64,000 nucleotides of DNA from Thermococcus sp. P6 (lineage in GTDB: Archaea; Methanobacteriota_B; Thermococci; Thermococcales; Thermococcaceae). The stretch covers positions 434,001-498,000 of the forward strand of contig NZ_CP015104.1 in NCBI RefSeq assembly GCF_002214525.1. The letters are read 5' to 3'. The translations under genes and the position numbers were made by a program. The notes beneath the pieces are model-generated. The model was not told the DNA's origin. It saw only the letters and a program-made list of their open reading frames with translations, and did no database searches. This document shows, piece after piece, positions 47,901 to 57,283 of this stretch. Numbering within the stretch: the first letter of the stretch is position 1; each line of letters starts with the position of its first letter.

Positions 47901-49022
47901 GCGCGGGAAGAGGTATATCTTCTTTCCGTTGAACTCGGCAACCCAGGGCTTGTAATAGTTCTCTGTCGTTCCCTCAATCCCAAGCCTGCTGAGGACCATC
48001 TGGTCGGTCATAACCCACTGCCAGCCATTGTCAGCCAGTATTTCGAGGGTCTTGTCGTTTAAGGCACTCTCAGCCGCCCAGCCTCCCCGGGGAGTGGCGG
48101 TTCCTCCTCCAAGGTACTTCTTGTAGAGCTCGTCCGCTTTTTTGACGTGGGCGTCAAAATCGCTCTCCCAGCCGAAGTCGTTGAGTATCGGCCCTATCGG
48201 GTGCGCGTAGGGCACGACGGTTACCTCAACGTTGCCATTTCCAAGGAGGAGGTTTATCTTCTCGTGCTCCTCGAAGGTGTGGTTAAGGAGCCACATCTGG
48301 GCATCAAGGACGGTTTTAACGTCATCCCTCGTGTAGCCGCCTTCGTCCACCTTGTCGTAGAGGGCCTTGAGCTCCGGATGGGTCATTATGTAATTGTAGT
48401 CTATCCAGGCGAGGTTGAAGAGGACTGCGAGGTCTATGTAGTCCTGCTCGGTGAACTCGTTCGTTACGGCAACCTTCTGCTCCTCGAGCGGCAGGCTGGC
48501 GTACTTGGCCTTGGCCTGAAGCATCTTGTCCTTTAACTGGGTGTACCTGTTCCAGGGGTCCCTTATCGGGTTGCCGCTGGGATCGGTCACCGGTTCGCCG
48601 TTCCACGGAATGGTGTGGTCGAAGAACCCTCCCGGTGCCTGAAGCATGAACCACTTCTCGTCAACGGTTAAAGGTTCCCCTTCGGCTATCTTCTCCGTAA
48701 CGATCTGGTAGGTGTCCTTCTTTCCGTTCATGTAGTCGGCTATCTGGGCTATGAGCGAACCCGACAGGTCTATCGTAACGTGAACATCCGGGTACTGGCT
48801 CAGGTAGTTGGCCATCTTCCAGTAGTTGTTGGCCGCGTGAAGCCTGACCCACGGCCTCGTGTACACCCCCTGAACGGGGTCGTAGTAGTAGGGCTGGTGC
48901 TGGTGCCAGACTATTATAACGTTCAGTGGCTTCGGTTCCGCCGCTCCGACCGTTTTGACGTTGGCTCCAACGATACTTCCAGCAACCAATACCGCGAGCA
49001 GTATAGCCACAAACCTTCTCAT
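44943..49022 (-). CDS. apu: Secreted amylopullulanase, GH57
   Basis: 1359 residues. Cuts alpha-1,4 and alpha-1,6 links in starch and pullulan outside the cell. A 27-residue signal peptide, then the GH57 catalytic domain with WHQHQP near residue 39, nucleophile Glu318 in GGWAAESA and acid Asp421 in TLDGENPWE. Counted from the mature end these are Glu291 and Asp394, as in the Thermococcus hydrothermalis enzyme. Then a beta domain, two nearly identical glucodextranase-C-like repeats (about 220 residues each), a Thr/Ser stalk and a CGP-CTERM tail (GGGICGP, hydrophobic helix, RRRR). ATG 49022 follows GAGGTGG; a GTG at 49031 overlaps that site. Confidence 0.96.
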   Translation of the reverse strand: MRRFVAILLAVLVAGSIVGANVKTVGAAEPKPLNVIIVWHQHQPYYYDPVQGVYTRPWVRLHAANNYWKMANYLSQYPDVHVTIDLSGSLIAQIADYMNGKKDTYQIVTEKIAEGEPLTVDEKWFMLQAPGGFFDHTIPWNGEPVTDPSGNPIRDPWNRYTQLKDKMLQAKAKYASLPLEEQKVAVTNEFTEQDYIDLAVLFNLAWIDYNYIMTHPELKALYDKVDEGGYTRDDVKTVLDAQMWLLNHTFEEHEKINLLLGNGNVEVTVVPYAHPIGPILNDFGWESDFDAHVKKADELYKKYLGGGTATPRGGWAAESALNDKTLEILADNGWQWVMTDQMVLSRLGIEGTTENYYKPWVAEFNGKKIYLFPRDHALSDRVGFNYGGMNQYQAVEDFVNELLKLQKQNYDGSLVYVVTLDGENPWENYPYDGKVFLTELYKKLTELQKDGLIRTVTPSEYIQLYGDKANKLTPKMMERLDLTGDNVNALLKAESLGELYDMAGVKEEMQWPESSWIDGTLSTWIGEPQENYGWYWLYLARKTLMENRGKMSEENWDKAFEYLLRAEASDWFWWYGNDQDSGQDYTFDRYLKTYLYELYKLAGEKPPSYLFGNYFPDGEPYTSRGLFGLKENEVKNFSSQSPVAEKVSVYFDGDGLHFVVSGNLSEFEVSIWETEEHVGNTFTLLQKEPDELRYSMFPFSKDSVGLLITKHIVYRDGKAEIYEAEDYEESEKIGEATVKETDNGVEVVVPFDYIETPSDFYFAVSTVKDGNLEVISEPVELKLPTEVKGATIVDVTDPEGDDYGPGTYTYPTDGVFKPGVFDLTRFRMLEQTDGYVLEFYFKDLGGNPWNGPNGFSLQIIEAYLDFKEGGNTSAIKMFPDGPGANVNLDPEHPWDVALRIAGWDYGNIIVLPNGTSIQGEMQISADPTKNAIIVKVPKKYIQIDEEGGLWGAVLVGSQDGYGPDKWRSVATEAEQWKLGGAEPDAVINGVAPRVVDLLAPEGFKPSQEEQLKSYDASGMKLATVKAIPLLKQGIVVKDPEGDDYGPGTYTYPTNKVFKPGVFDLLKFKMLEGSDDWTLEFYFKDLGGNPWNGPNGFSLQIIEAYLDFKEGGNTSAIKMFPDGPGANVNLDPEHPWDVALRIAGWDYGNIIVLPNGTSIQGEMQISADPTKNAIIVKVPKKYLSVSDYGLYAAVLVGSQDGYGPDKWRSVATEAEQWKLGGAEPDAVINGVAPRVVDLLAPEGFKPSQEEQLKSYDASGMKLATVKAVTLIGGTGGEQPAPTTTTTITTTTSSTTEETTATTSTGSSSPSPTSSSPSPTMSSSSETSTPAESTSPEEGGGICGPAMMVALALLPLLRRRR
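45229..46635 (-). repeat. Two tandem ~685-bp repeats inside apu
   Basis: The units at about 45229-45910 and 45949-46633 have a period of 720 bases on one side and 723 on the other, a one-codon indel. Long blocks (for example from the AATCCCAGCCCGCT region outward) are identical even at silent positions. Each encodes a substrate-binding-like beta domain starting DPEGDDYGPGTYTYPT. Confidence 0.9.
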
Positions 49023-49032
49023 ATCAACCACC

Positions 49033-50280
49033 TCATTCCTTCAGGCCTCCCATGGTGAGGCCACTCCTTATGTAGTTCTGGGCGAGCATAAACATCACGA
49101 ACACCGGCAGGGCGAAGAGCAGTGCAGCCGCCCCGAAGTAGCTCCAGTCTATGCCCCTGCCTATACCGCCCGTTAGCAGGTATATCCACACCGCCATGGG
49201 CTGGTTCTTCTCCGTCAGGAGAAGGCTCGCCAGGATGAACTCCGTCCAGCCGCCTATGAAGGACAGTATCGTCACCGTGGCTATTCCCGGCAGGGCCATT
49301 GGAAGGAGCACGTGCCTGATTATCTGAAGGTAACTGGCGCCGTCGATTACAGCCGCCTCGTCGAAATCGGGGCTTATCGAGTCTATGTAACCCTTGAGGA
49401 GCCACGTGTTGAAGGGAACGCTACCGGCGGCGTATATGAGGGACAGAACGGGCAGTTTGTCGTAGAGGCCGAGCTTCACTATCATGCCGTAGAGGGCTAT
49501 CAAGCCCGCTATTCCAAGACCCCCTGCAACCTGCGTGAACATCAGGTAGAAGTACAGTATGTGCTCCCTTCCGAAGAACTTCATGCGCGAGAACGCGTAG
49601 GCGGCCGGAACCACGAAGAGCAGTGTCAGGAGCACTGCCAGGGTTGCTATTATGAGGCTGTTCTTCAAATAGCGGAAGAACAGCGAGTTGACGAACTTTC
49701 CAATGGTGGTGAAGTCCACCTTCCCTGAGTTTCTGACGATGATGTAGTCCCTTCCGGTTGGCCCCTGGGCGAGGGTTCCCTTAACACCATCCTCGAGCTG
49801 AAGGTTCCTGACTATTCCAAAGCCTATGCTGCCGTCGTCGTTGATCCTCGTGAGGATGAAAAGGCCCCTGACGTCTCCACTGAAGGTTCCCCCCTCAACC
49901 CCTCCGGAAGTAACCTTGAAGACCGCTTTTTCAACGGGTATCTCGAACTTCAATCCCGTGAACGGCCCGTACTCTACGGTTCCCCTGAGAACCCCGTCTG
50001 TTACGTAGAGCATGCCGTTTTCCACCCTGACGTTTCCCTCGATGGTTCCGGTGAAGTTCTCGTTTATCTTGCCGCCCCTAAATCCGAAGAGAACCTCCCT
50101 GTAGGAGTCGAGGCTGGCGTTACGCGGCAACAATTCAAGCTTCGTCGTCGCGAGCGTGGAGCTGGGGGTTACTGAAACCACGAATATGTAGTAGACCGGG
50201 AAGAGTATCAGGAACATTACGAAAACCGCCAGTGCGGTTAGAGAGGCGCTCTTCAGGAGTTCTCCCTTCCTCCTCTTCAT
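49033..50280 (-). CDS. malG: Maltodextrin ABC permease MalG, with an extracellular insertion
   Basis: 415 residues against about 280 for an ordinary MalG. Helix 1 (about 15-35) is followed by about 130 extra beta-rich, N-glycosylatable residues (about 65-195) before helix 2 (about 206-230). The EAA loop EAAVIDGASYLQIIRHVLLP is normal. The insertion would lie outside near the substrate-binding protein. The start overlaps the malF stop (ATGA). Confidence 0.93.
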   Translation of the reverse strand: MKRRKGELLKSASLTALAVFVMFLILFPVYYIFVVSVTPSSTLATTKLELLPRNASLDSYREVLFGFRGGKINENFTGTIEGNVRVENGMLYVTDGVLRGTVEYGPFTGLKFEIPVEKAVFKVTSGGVEGGTFSGDVRGLFILTRINDDGSIGFGIVRNLQLEDGVKGTLAQGPTGRDYIIVRNSGKVDFTTIGKFVNSLFFRYLKNSLIIATLAVLLTLLFVVPAAYAFSRMKFFGREHILYFYLMFTQVAGGLGIAGLIALYGMIVKLGLYDKLPVLSLIYAAGSVPFNTWLLKGYIDSISPDFDEAAVIDGASYLQIIRHVLLPMALPGIATVTILSFIGGWTEFILASLLLTEKNQPMAVWIYLLTGGIGRGIDWSYFGAAALLFALPVFVMFMLAQNYIRSGLTMGGLKE

Positions 50281-51176
50281 CCTCTGGCACCCTCCTGAAG
50301 TCTGGTTATCCTAACGTTGACGTACATGTAAACGGCCAGAACGGTGGTGGCTATTACCATGACCGCCGCGGCCCTTCCGTAGTGCGGTGTGGCCCCGAAG
50401 GCCTTTCTGAAACCGTAGAGGAGCAGGAACCTGTCTTCGAAGAGGCTGGAGTTGTAGATGTAGGGCACCATGAAGTACTGGAAACTGGAGGCGCTGGTAA
50501 GGATGGTGGCGAACGCTACCGGTTTTCCGATTATCGGAAGGACAACGTGCCTTATCCTCTGCCAGTAGTTGGCGCCGTCTATTATGGCCGCTTCCACCAG
50601 AGTGTCCGGAACCGACTGGAGGGCGGCGGTGATTACCGTCATCATGAAGGGATACGCGAGCCACACCTCGATTACGTTGAGGGCAACGAAACCCCACACC
50701 GGGTCGTTGATCCAGTTCGGGAGCGTGTGAATCCCCAGGGACTTGAGAACCTGATTCACGGGGCCAAAAATCGGGTCGAACATGAACTTCCATACGGTAA
50801 CAGAAAAGAGCAGGGGCAACGCCCAGGGAATTATCAGAAGCGACCTGTAGATGTTCTTACCTTTGACGTATCTGCTGTTGTAGAGAAGGCTGAGGAATAT
50901 GCCGGCGAGGGCCTTGAGGGTAACGCTCGTTAGGACGAACAGCCACGTCCAGACGAAGGCACTCCTGAACTTTTCGTCGCTTAGTATCCACCTGAAGTTC
51001 TCCAGCCCCACGAAGGTCAGCTTGGGTGCCTGCGGGGCCTGAACGGGGAAGTTCCCGAGCTGGGCGTTCGTGAAGGCGAGGTAGATGGAGTACACTATCG
51101 GCCACAGGTTGAAGAAGAGGAACGCCGCTATGCCCGGGAGGATTAGGAACAGGGCGATCGTTGTGGTTTTTTTCAT
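50277..51176 (-). CDS. malF: Maltodextrin ABC permease MalF
   Basis: 299 residues with six membrane helices and the EAA loop (EAAIIDGANYWQRIRHVVLP). It lacks the long periplasmic P2 loop of E. coli MalF, as is usual in archaea. GGAGGGAT precedes the ATG at 51176; 34 bases separate it from malE. Confidence 0.93.
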   Translation of the reverse strand: MKKTTTIALFLILPGIAAFLFFNLWPIVYSIYLAFTNAQLGNFPVQAPQAPKLTFVGLENFRWILSDEKFRSAFVWTWLFVLTSVTLKALAGIFLSLLYNSRYVKGKNIYRSLLIIPWALPLLFSVTVWKFMFDPIFGPVNQVLKSLGIHTLPNWINDPVWGFVALNVIEVWLAYPFMMTVITAALQSVPDTLVEAAIIDGANYWQRIRHVVLPIIGKPVAFATILTSASSFQYFMVPYIYNSSLFEDRFLLLYGFRKAFGATPHYGRAAAVMVIATTVLAVYMYVNVRITRLQEGARG

Positions 51177-51210
51177 CCCGATCCCTCCAAAAATGTAGAA
51201 AAGAAAGGGT

Positions 51211-52557
<1,347 letters not shown>

Positions 52558-52587
52558 TTATCACCTACCTGAATTTTGGCAGTGTAG

Positions 52588-52604
52588 TATCATCGTGAGT
52601 GATA
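52588..52604 (-). promoter_or_regulatory. Thermococcales glycolytic motif (TrmBL1/Tgr site) in the malE promoter
   Basis: TATCATCGTGAGTGATA matches the published consensus TATCAC-N5-GTGATA with one mismatch (T for C in the left arm). It partly overlaps and lies just downstream of the TATA box at 52602-52610, the position from which TrmBL1/Tgr represses until maltotriose or maltose is present. Confidence 0.8.
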
Positions 52605-52610
52605 TATATA
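52602..52610 (-). promoter_or_regulatory. TATA box of the maltodextrin operon
   Basis: TATATATAT on the minus strand; predicted start near 52580, leader about 26 bases. Confidence 0.6.
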
Positions 52611-52728
52611 CCTTGCGCTTTCATGTTCAGGTATATAGAGCGTGCTCATGGAGGTACCCGATGAACATTCGCATCGGTTTACGAATCCATAAAGAACGCT
52701 ACAGGGGGGTTTGAAGCGAACCAAAGGG

Positions 52729-52737
52729 ATTTATAGA
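52729..52737 (+). promoter_or_regulatory. TATA box of the beta-propeller gene
   Basis: GGATTTATAG predicts a start near 52757, before ATG 52768/52780. Confidence 0.4.
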
Positions 52738-52779
52738 ATGACGGATTAATTCATTGAAAGGTTCAAAATGGTGGTTGAG

Positions 52780-54285
52780 ATGGGAAGGCCGGCTTCGTTC
52801 CTTCTGGCGGTATTTTTGACGCTTGCCCTCTTCGCACTACCAAATGTAAAGGCCGAAAGAGGGTACTGGGCCGAAACGTACGGCGGTGAGAGTTACGACA
52901 CCCCCTGGGGCGTTGCGGTTGCCCCAAACGGGGACATCATAGCTGCGGGCTACACCGAAAAACTGGGGACCAACGGAGACGTCTGGGTGCTGAGGTTCGA
53001 CGAGAACGGCACCGTAAAATGGCAGAAAACCTACGGTGGCAGCGAATGGGATGAGGCGATAGCTACTGGGGTGGCGCCCAATGGCGATGCAATCGTGGCG
53101 GGATATACCGCAAGCTTCGGCGTTGAGGTGTACCGTGCATGGCTCCTCCGCCTTGACCCCGATGGAAACGTCAGATGGCAGAGGATGTACGGGAACGAAT
53201 ACACTCACATCGCCAGTGCCGTTGCGGTGGCTCCAGACGGGGATATCGTAATCGCCGGCTACACCAACGCACCCACCCACGGTGGACCCGGAGACGTATG
53301 GGTGGCCCGCCTCGATCCGGATGGCAACGTCAGGTGGCAGATAACCTACGGGAGGAAGTACGAGGAGGATGCCAGTGCGGTTGCCATCGCCCCAAACGGG
53401 GACGCTGTGGTGGTGGGACTGGTTGAAACCGATACAAGCGATCACGATTTACTCGTTCTCCGTCTTGATCCAGAGGGCAACCTGAGGTGGGCGAAGACCT
53501 ACGGGGGAGACGATATAGACGAGGGGCTCTCCATCACCACAACCCACGACGATGAAATACTGGTCGGAGGAGTCACTGAGAGCTTCAGGGAGGGTGGTCT
53601 AGACGAGGCTTTGGTACTGAAACTCGACGGTAACGGGAGCGTTGAATGGGCAAAGACCTTTGGGAAGGTAAGTGATGGGCTGAACAACGAGGCAGACTCC
53701 ATAGCCCCGACGAAAGAGGGCGACATTCTGGTGGCTGGAAACTACCTCTTCCTGCTCTCGCCGGACGGAAAACTGAAGTGGGCCGGGACCGGCTACTGGA
53801 ACTTTGCCTACGACGAGAGCGTGGATGGCGTGAATACGGGAATGGCCCCCGATGGAACCGTCGCACTCGTGGGCATAGGACTGGAGGGGGACAGCCTCCT
53901 CGTTGCGAGGTTCGATGTCGGGGACGTCCCGGGATACTCCACGAAGGAGGGCTGGCGGAGTGTGAAGCTCGAGGTCAGCGATGTTGATCCCGAGGTCAGG
54001 GACTATCCCGGGCGGGTGATGAAAGGGGCGGTGAAAGTTAGGGAAACCGGCTGCGTGGTCCACGATACCGGGGTTAAGCTGAAACTGATATGGCAATCCT
54101 CCGGGACTTCCACGGGGTCTCAGACGGGTGGGGAAACTACAGGATCCCAAACCGGTGGAGTGACTTCCACAGAGCCTCCAACAGGAGAAACCCCTTCAGA
54201 AGGTTCAGGAATCTGTGGGCCGGGGTTCATCGGGCTCATAGCGGTGGCACCCCTGATACTCAGGAGGATGCGCAGGGACCCCTAA
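52780..54285 (+). CDS. Secreted beta-propeller repeat protein with CGP-CTERM anchor
   Basis: 501 residues. Signal peptide (about 1-25), then six or so repeats of about 52 residues following the pattern W-x-x-TYGG ... AVAPNGDIIVAGYT, a blade-like beta-propeller. A Gly/Thr/Ser linker follows and a CGP-CTERM tail (GSGICGPG, hydrophobic stretch, RRMRRDP). Probably exported and anchored or processed at the surface. ATG 52780 is preferred since GGTGGTTGAG lies just upstream; ATG 52768 is the alternative. Divergent from malE and next to the regulator, so it may belong to the polysaccharide system. Function unknown. Confidence 0.82.
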   Translation: MGRPASFLLAVFLTLALFALPNVKAERGYWAETYGGESYDTPWGVAVAPNGDIIAAGYTEKLGTNGDVWVLRFDENGTVKWQKTYGGSEWDEAIATGVAPNGDAIVAGYTASFGVEVYRAWLLRLDPDGNVRWQRMYGNEYTHIASAVAVAPDGDIVIAGYTNAPTHGGPGDVWVARLDPDGNVRWQITYGRKYEEDASAVAIAPNGDAVVVGLVETDTSDHDLLVLRLDPEGNLRWAKTYGGDDIDEGLSITTTHDDEILVGGVTESFREGGLDEALVLKLDGNGSVEWAKTFGKVSDGLNNEADSIAPTKEGDILVAGNYLFLLSPDGKLKWAGTGYWNFAYDESVDGVNTGMAPDGTVALVGIGLEGDSLLVARFDVGDVPGYSTKEGWRSVKLEVSDVDPEVRDYPGRVMKGAVKVRETGCVVHDTGVKLKLIWQSSGTSTGSQTGGETTGSQTGGVTSTEPPTGETPSEGSGICGPGFIGLIAVAPLILRRMRRDP

Positions 54286-54380
54286 GCTGAACCTCCTTTC
54301 CCTTTTACAACGTCGGTATTCCCGGGTGATCCCTTCGGCCGGTGTTCTCAGAGCCGCTGAGGAAAAACCTGAGCCGAAAA

Positions 54381-54389
54381 TTTTATACA
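54381..54389 (+). promoter_or_regulatory. TATA box of the TrmB-family regulator gene
   Basis: TTTTATACA predicts a start near 54409, inside the partial glycolytic motif at 54403-54419. Confidence 0.45.
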
Positions 54390-54402
54390 CATCCCTTTTA
54401 AG

Positions 54403-54419
54403 TATCACCATCGATGAAT
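54403..54419 (+). promoter_or_regulatory. Partial glycolytic motif at the regulator's own promoter
   Basis: TATCACCATCGATGAAT keeps a perfect left arm TATCAC, but the right arm matches only about three of six positions. It could be a weak autoregulatory site for the TrmBL1-type protein. Confidence 0.35.
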
Positions 54420-54456
54420 AAACCCTCTTTCGTGAATCCTATACGGAGGTCTCAAC

Positions 54457-55479
54457 ATGATGGAGAAGGAGATAATCGAGAAACTTCAAAGGCTCGGACT
54501 GACGAAGTATGAGGCTCTGGCATACATAACCCTTCTGAAGCTCGGTCCGAGCAAGGCCACCGAGATAACCCGGGAGAGCGGGATTCCCCACACGAGGGTT
54601 TACGACGTCCTCAGCTCCCTCCACAGGAGGGGTTTTGTGGATGTGATGCAGGGGACGCCGAGGCTGTACAAGCCCGTCAACCCTGAGGTGATCCTCGAGA
54701 AGATAAAGGACGAGTTCATAAAGGACATCGAGGATCTGAAGACGGCTTTTCTCGAGCTCTATCGTGAGGTGCACGGCGAAGATTTACCCGAGATATGGAC
54801 GATTCAGGGTTTTGATAACACCCTCGAACGCGCGGGATACGTCATCAGGACGGCCAAACACGAGGTTCTCATAAACACCCCCCTAAGGTTCCTCAAGCTC
54901 CTTAAAGGCGAAATACGCGCCAGAAAGGACGTAATCTTCGTCATAGTAAGTAACTTTGAGGAAATCCCGGACTGGCTCGAGAGGGATAACATCATCCTCG
55001 CCCGGAGTGGAGGCGCCCCATGGCTTATGGCCAGCTGGATAATCGGCGACCTTGACTACGCCCTGTTCTTCGGAGCCCTTCCCCGGGACAGGCGGCGTGA
55101 GAAGTTCTATTCCTTCTGGGCGAAGAGCCCCCGGGTAATCCAGAACTACATGCACTGGTTCTACACGATCTACTTCGACAACAGCACCCTGCTGAAACCC
55201 CTGAGGTACGAATCCCTGCCGAAGCCCCTGTCCCTTGTAAACATCAGAACCCTGATAACGACCCTGAAGTTCACCAGTCTCCCGAGAGAGGCTGAGGTGG
55301 TCGGCAGACTCGTGGAGAGCAGGGAACCGGTAACCCTGAGGGGCGAGATAACGGCCTATGAGTACACCCCCCTGACGGCCAGCGTGAGCGTTAGGGCGGA
55401 TGGAAGGGACTGGAAGGTCGGTGGCATCGGCAGTTACTTCGAGGACGTTGAGGGGGAGAAGTTCATCCTCCTCGAGTGA
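54457..55479 (+). CDS. trmBL1: TrmB-family sugar-responsive regulator (TrmBL1/Tgr type)
   Basis: 340 residues. N-terminal winged HTH (about 1-75, with SKATEITRESGIPHTRVYDVL), a short coiled linker, then a phospholipase-D-like and sugar-binding C-terminal half (about 110-340). In Thermococcus and Pyrococcus this type represses glycolytic and maltodextrin genes through the TATCAC-N5-GTGATA motif and lets go on maltotriose or maltose. The position between the mal operon and glycogen synthase fits. GGAGGTCTC precedes ATG 54457. It is followed after 23 bases by glgA. Confidence 0.92.
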   Translation: MMEKEIIEKLQRLGLTKYEALAYITLLKLGPSKATEITRESGIPHTRVYDVLSSLHRRGFVDVMQGTPRLYKPVNPEVILEKIKDEFIKDIEDLKTAFLELYREVHGEDLPEIWTIQGFDNTLERAGYVIRTAKHEVLINTPLRFLKLLKGEIRARKDVIFVIVSNFEEIPDWLERDNIILARSGGAPWLMASWIIGDLDYALFFGALPRDRRREKFYSFWAKSPRVIQNYMHWFYTIYFDNSTLLKPLRYESLPKPLSLVNIRTLITTLKFTSLPREAEVVGRLVESREPVTLRGEITAYEYTPLTASVSVRADGRDWKVGGIGSYFEDVEGEKFILLE

Positions 55480-55502
55480 ACCCTCTTTCCGGGGTGAGGG
55501 AG

Positions 55503-56855
55503 ATGAAAATACTGATCATAGGCTTCGAATACCTCCCGGTCAAGGTGGGGGGTCTTGCAGAGGCTATAACGAGCATAGCCACCGGGCTAAGGAAGCTCGG
55601 AAACGAGGTCGTCGTTTTCACGCCCGATCACGGCAGGGGACTCGGGGAAGTTGTGGGGTCTTTTAACGTCTCAGCCTTCGGGGAATCAATCGGGATAACC
55701 GTGAGGAAGAGGGTGGAGCAGGGCGTCACCGTCTACTCGCTCGGAGGGGGTTTGCTCAGCGAACCCGATGTTTACGGCCCCAACTGGGAGGCTCTTCTCA
55801 GGAAGACCGTCCTCTTTGGTAAGGCCAGCGTCGGGCTCATGAACGAGCTCATCGGCGAATTTAAACCGGACGTCATCCACGCCCACGACTGGCACGTCGT
55901 CTTTGCCCTCGGTCTTCTGAAGAAGTACTTTGGGATAAGGAGTATTTTCACAGTCCACAGGCTCAACAGGGCAAGGATCTCGAGCGAGTACTTCCGCGAG
56001 GCCAACCTCGGCGAGTTAGCCCCCTACCCCGAGCTGGACCCGGAACACACGGCCGGCTACGTGGCGGATGCTGTAACGACCGTTAGCAGAAGCTACCTGT
56101 GGGAAGAGTGGGAGTTCTTCAAAAACTTTGACGGAAAGGTTACGCACGTCTTCAACGGTATAGACTGCTCCTTCTGGAACGAGGAGCTCATGGAGACGAA
56201 GGACCTCCCGAGGGAGGAAAGGCGGAGGCTCGTTCTGGAGCGCTTCGGCCTCAGGGACGGAACGACCTTCATGTTCATAGGCCGTTTCGACAGGTCCCAG
56301 AAGGGGGTTGACACGCTCCTTCATGCGATAGAAATCCTCTCCTCGGACCCGATCTTCGAGGGGATGAGGTTCCTGATAATCGGAAAGGGGGATCCGGAGC
56401 TGGAAAAACTTGCCAGAGCCCTTCAGAATCGCTTCCCGGAGAACGTGAGGGTTATCACGGAACTCCTGAGCAGGGAGACCGTCAGGGAGCTCTATGGTTC
56501 GGTCGATTTCGTGGTGATTCCCTCCCACTTCGAGCCCTTCGGTCTGGTACAGCTCGAGGCCATGTGCCTCGGGGCGATACCCCTGGGCAGTTCCGTGGGG
56601 GGCATAAAGGACACCATCGTGGACCTTAACCTCGACCCTGAGAACGCAACCGGACTGCTGGTCCCCCCGGGGGATGCGCTTGCACTCGCGAGGGCAATGG
56701 TAGAAGCGGCTGGCCTTGACGGGGAAACGCTGGAAAGACTCAGGAAAAACGGGAGGAAACGGGGAAGAGAGGAGTTCACGTGGGAGAAGGCCTGCAGGAG
56801 GTATCTGAAGGTCTACGAGGGTGCCGTTGACAGGGCGGTTCCCTTCCTACGTTAA
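55503..56855 (+). CDS. glgA: Glycogen synthase, GT5
   Basis: 450 residues. Extends alpha-1,4-glucan from UDP- or ADP-glucose. It has the N-terminal KVGGLAEA donor-binding motif and the C-terminal GT-B signature with the catalytic Glu pair in [14 protein letters not shown], in a length normal for archaea. ATG 55503 follows GGTGAGGGAG; codons upstream lie in the regulator's tail. Co-transcribed with the regulator gene, so storage and sensing are linked. The end overlaps rnp2 by four bases. Confidence 0.94.
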   Translation: MKILIIGFEYLPVKVGGLAEAITSIATGLRKLGNEVVVFTPDHGRGLGEVVGSFNVSAFGESIGITVRKRVEQGVTVYSLGGGLLSEPDVYGPNWEALLRKTVLFGKASVGLMNELIGEFKPDVIHAHDWHVVFALGLLKKYFGIRSIFTVHRLNRARISSEYFREANLGELAPYPELDPEHTAGYVADAVTTVSRSYLWEEWEFFKNFDGKVTHVFNGIDCSFWNEELMETKDLPREERRRLVLERFGLRDGTTFMFIGRFDRSQKGVDTLLHAIEILSSDPIFEGMRFLIIGKGDPELEKLARALQNRFPENVRVITELLSRETVRELYGSVDFVVIPSHFEPFGLVQLEAMCLGAIPLGSSVGGIKDTIVDLNLDPENATGLLVPPGDALALARAMVEAAGLDGETLERLRKNGRKRGREEFTWEKACRRYLKVYEGAVDRAVPFLR

Positions 56856-57220
56856 TCCCAGCCGTATTCGGACAGGAACTTCTTTTTCAACCTTTTTATC
56901 GTTCCGGAAACTCCAAGGGTTCTGAAGATGGCCCGCGAGCCATTTATCTCCGTAACCATGGTAAGGGCAAAGCGGAGCTCTTCAACGTGCCTTCTATCGA
57001 CCCTGACGATACCCGTCTGGCTCTTTTTATCGAACTTTATGAACCACGGTTTGGCCCTTGCGGAGCCGAGAAAACCGAGGGCCAGCAGGCTCGCGTCCCA
57101 TATTGCCTTTTTTATCTCATCCCCGCTGAAGGGCCTCTCCCCGATCACCTGAAAGGCTATGTACCGGTGCTTATCCCTCAGGGTGGGCGGCAGGTACTTC
57201 GGCTTCTCTCCCATAGGCAT
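56852..57220 (-). CDS. rnp2: RNase P protein component 2 (Pop5/Rnp2)
   Basis: 122 residues. Binds the RNase P RNA catalytic domain together with Rpp30. Residues follow the Pyrococcus furiosus Pop5 closely: [16 protein letters not shown] near the N-terminus and [22 protein letters not shown] at the C-terminus. ATG 57220 is taken as start (ATG 57214 possible); the ribosome binding site is weak. The window therefore holds the RNA and one protein of the same enzyme, 23 kb apart. Confidence 0.93.
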   Translation of the reverse strand: MPMGEKPKYLPPTLRDKHRYIAFQVIGERPFSGDEIKKAIWDASLLALGFLGSARAKPWFIKFDKKSQTGIVRVDRRHVEELRFALTMVTEINGSRAIFRTLGVSGTIKRLKKKFLSEYGWD

Positions 57221-57283
57221 CACACAACTCTGTCCGCCAACCTTTTTAAGTCCTCCCACCCCTCCGGGACCGGAGGTGCGTTG

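Noticed and set aside
54341-54362. CTCAG/CTGAG inverted repeat before the TrmB-type regulator
   Set aside because: Five-base arms only, upstream of the promoter, not in a position for a terminator hairpin of any named gene. Likely chance.
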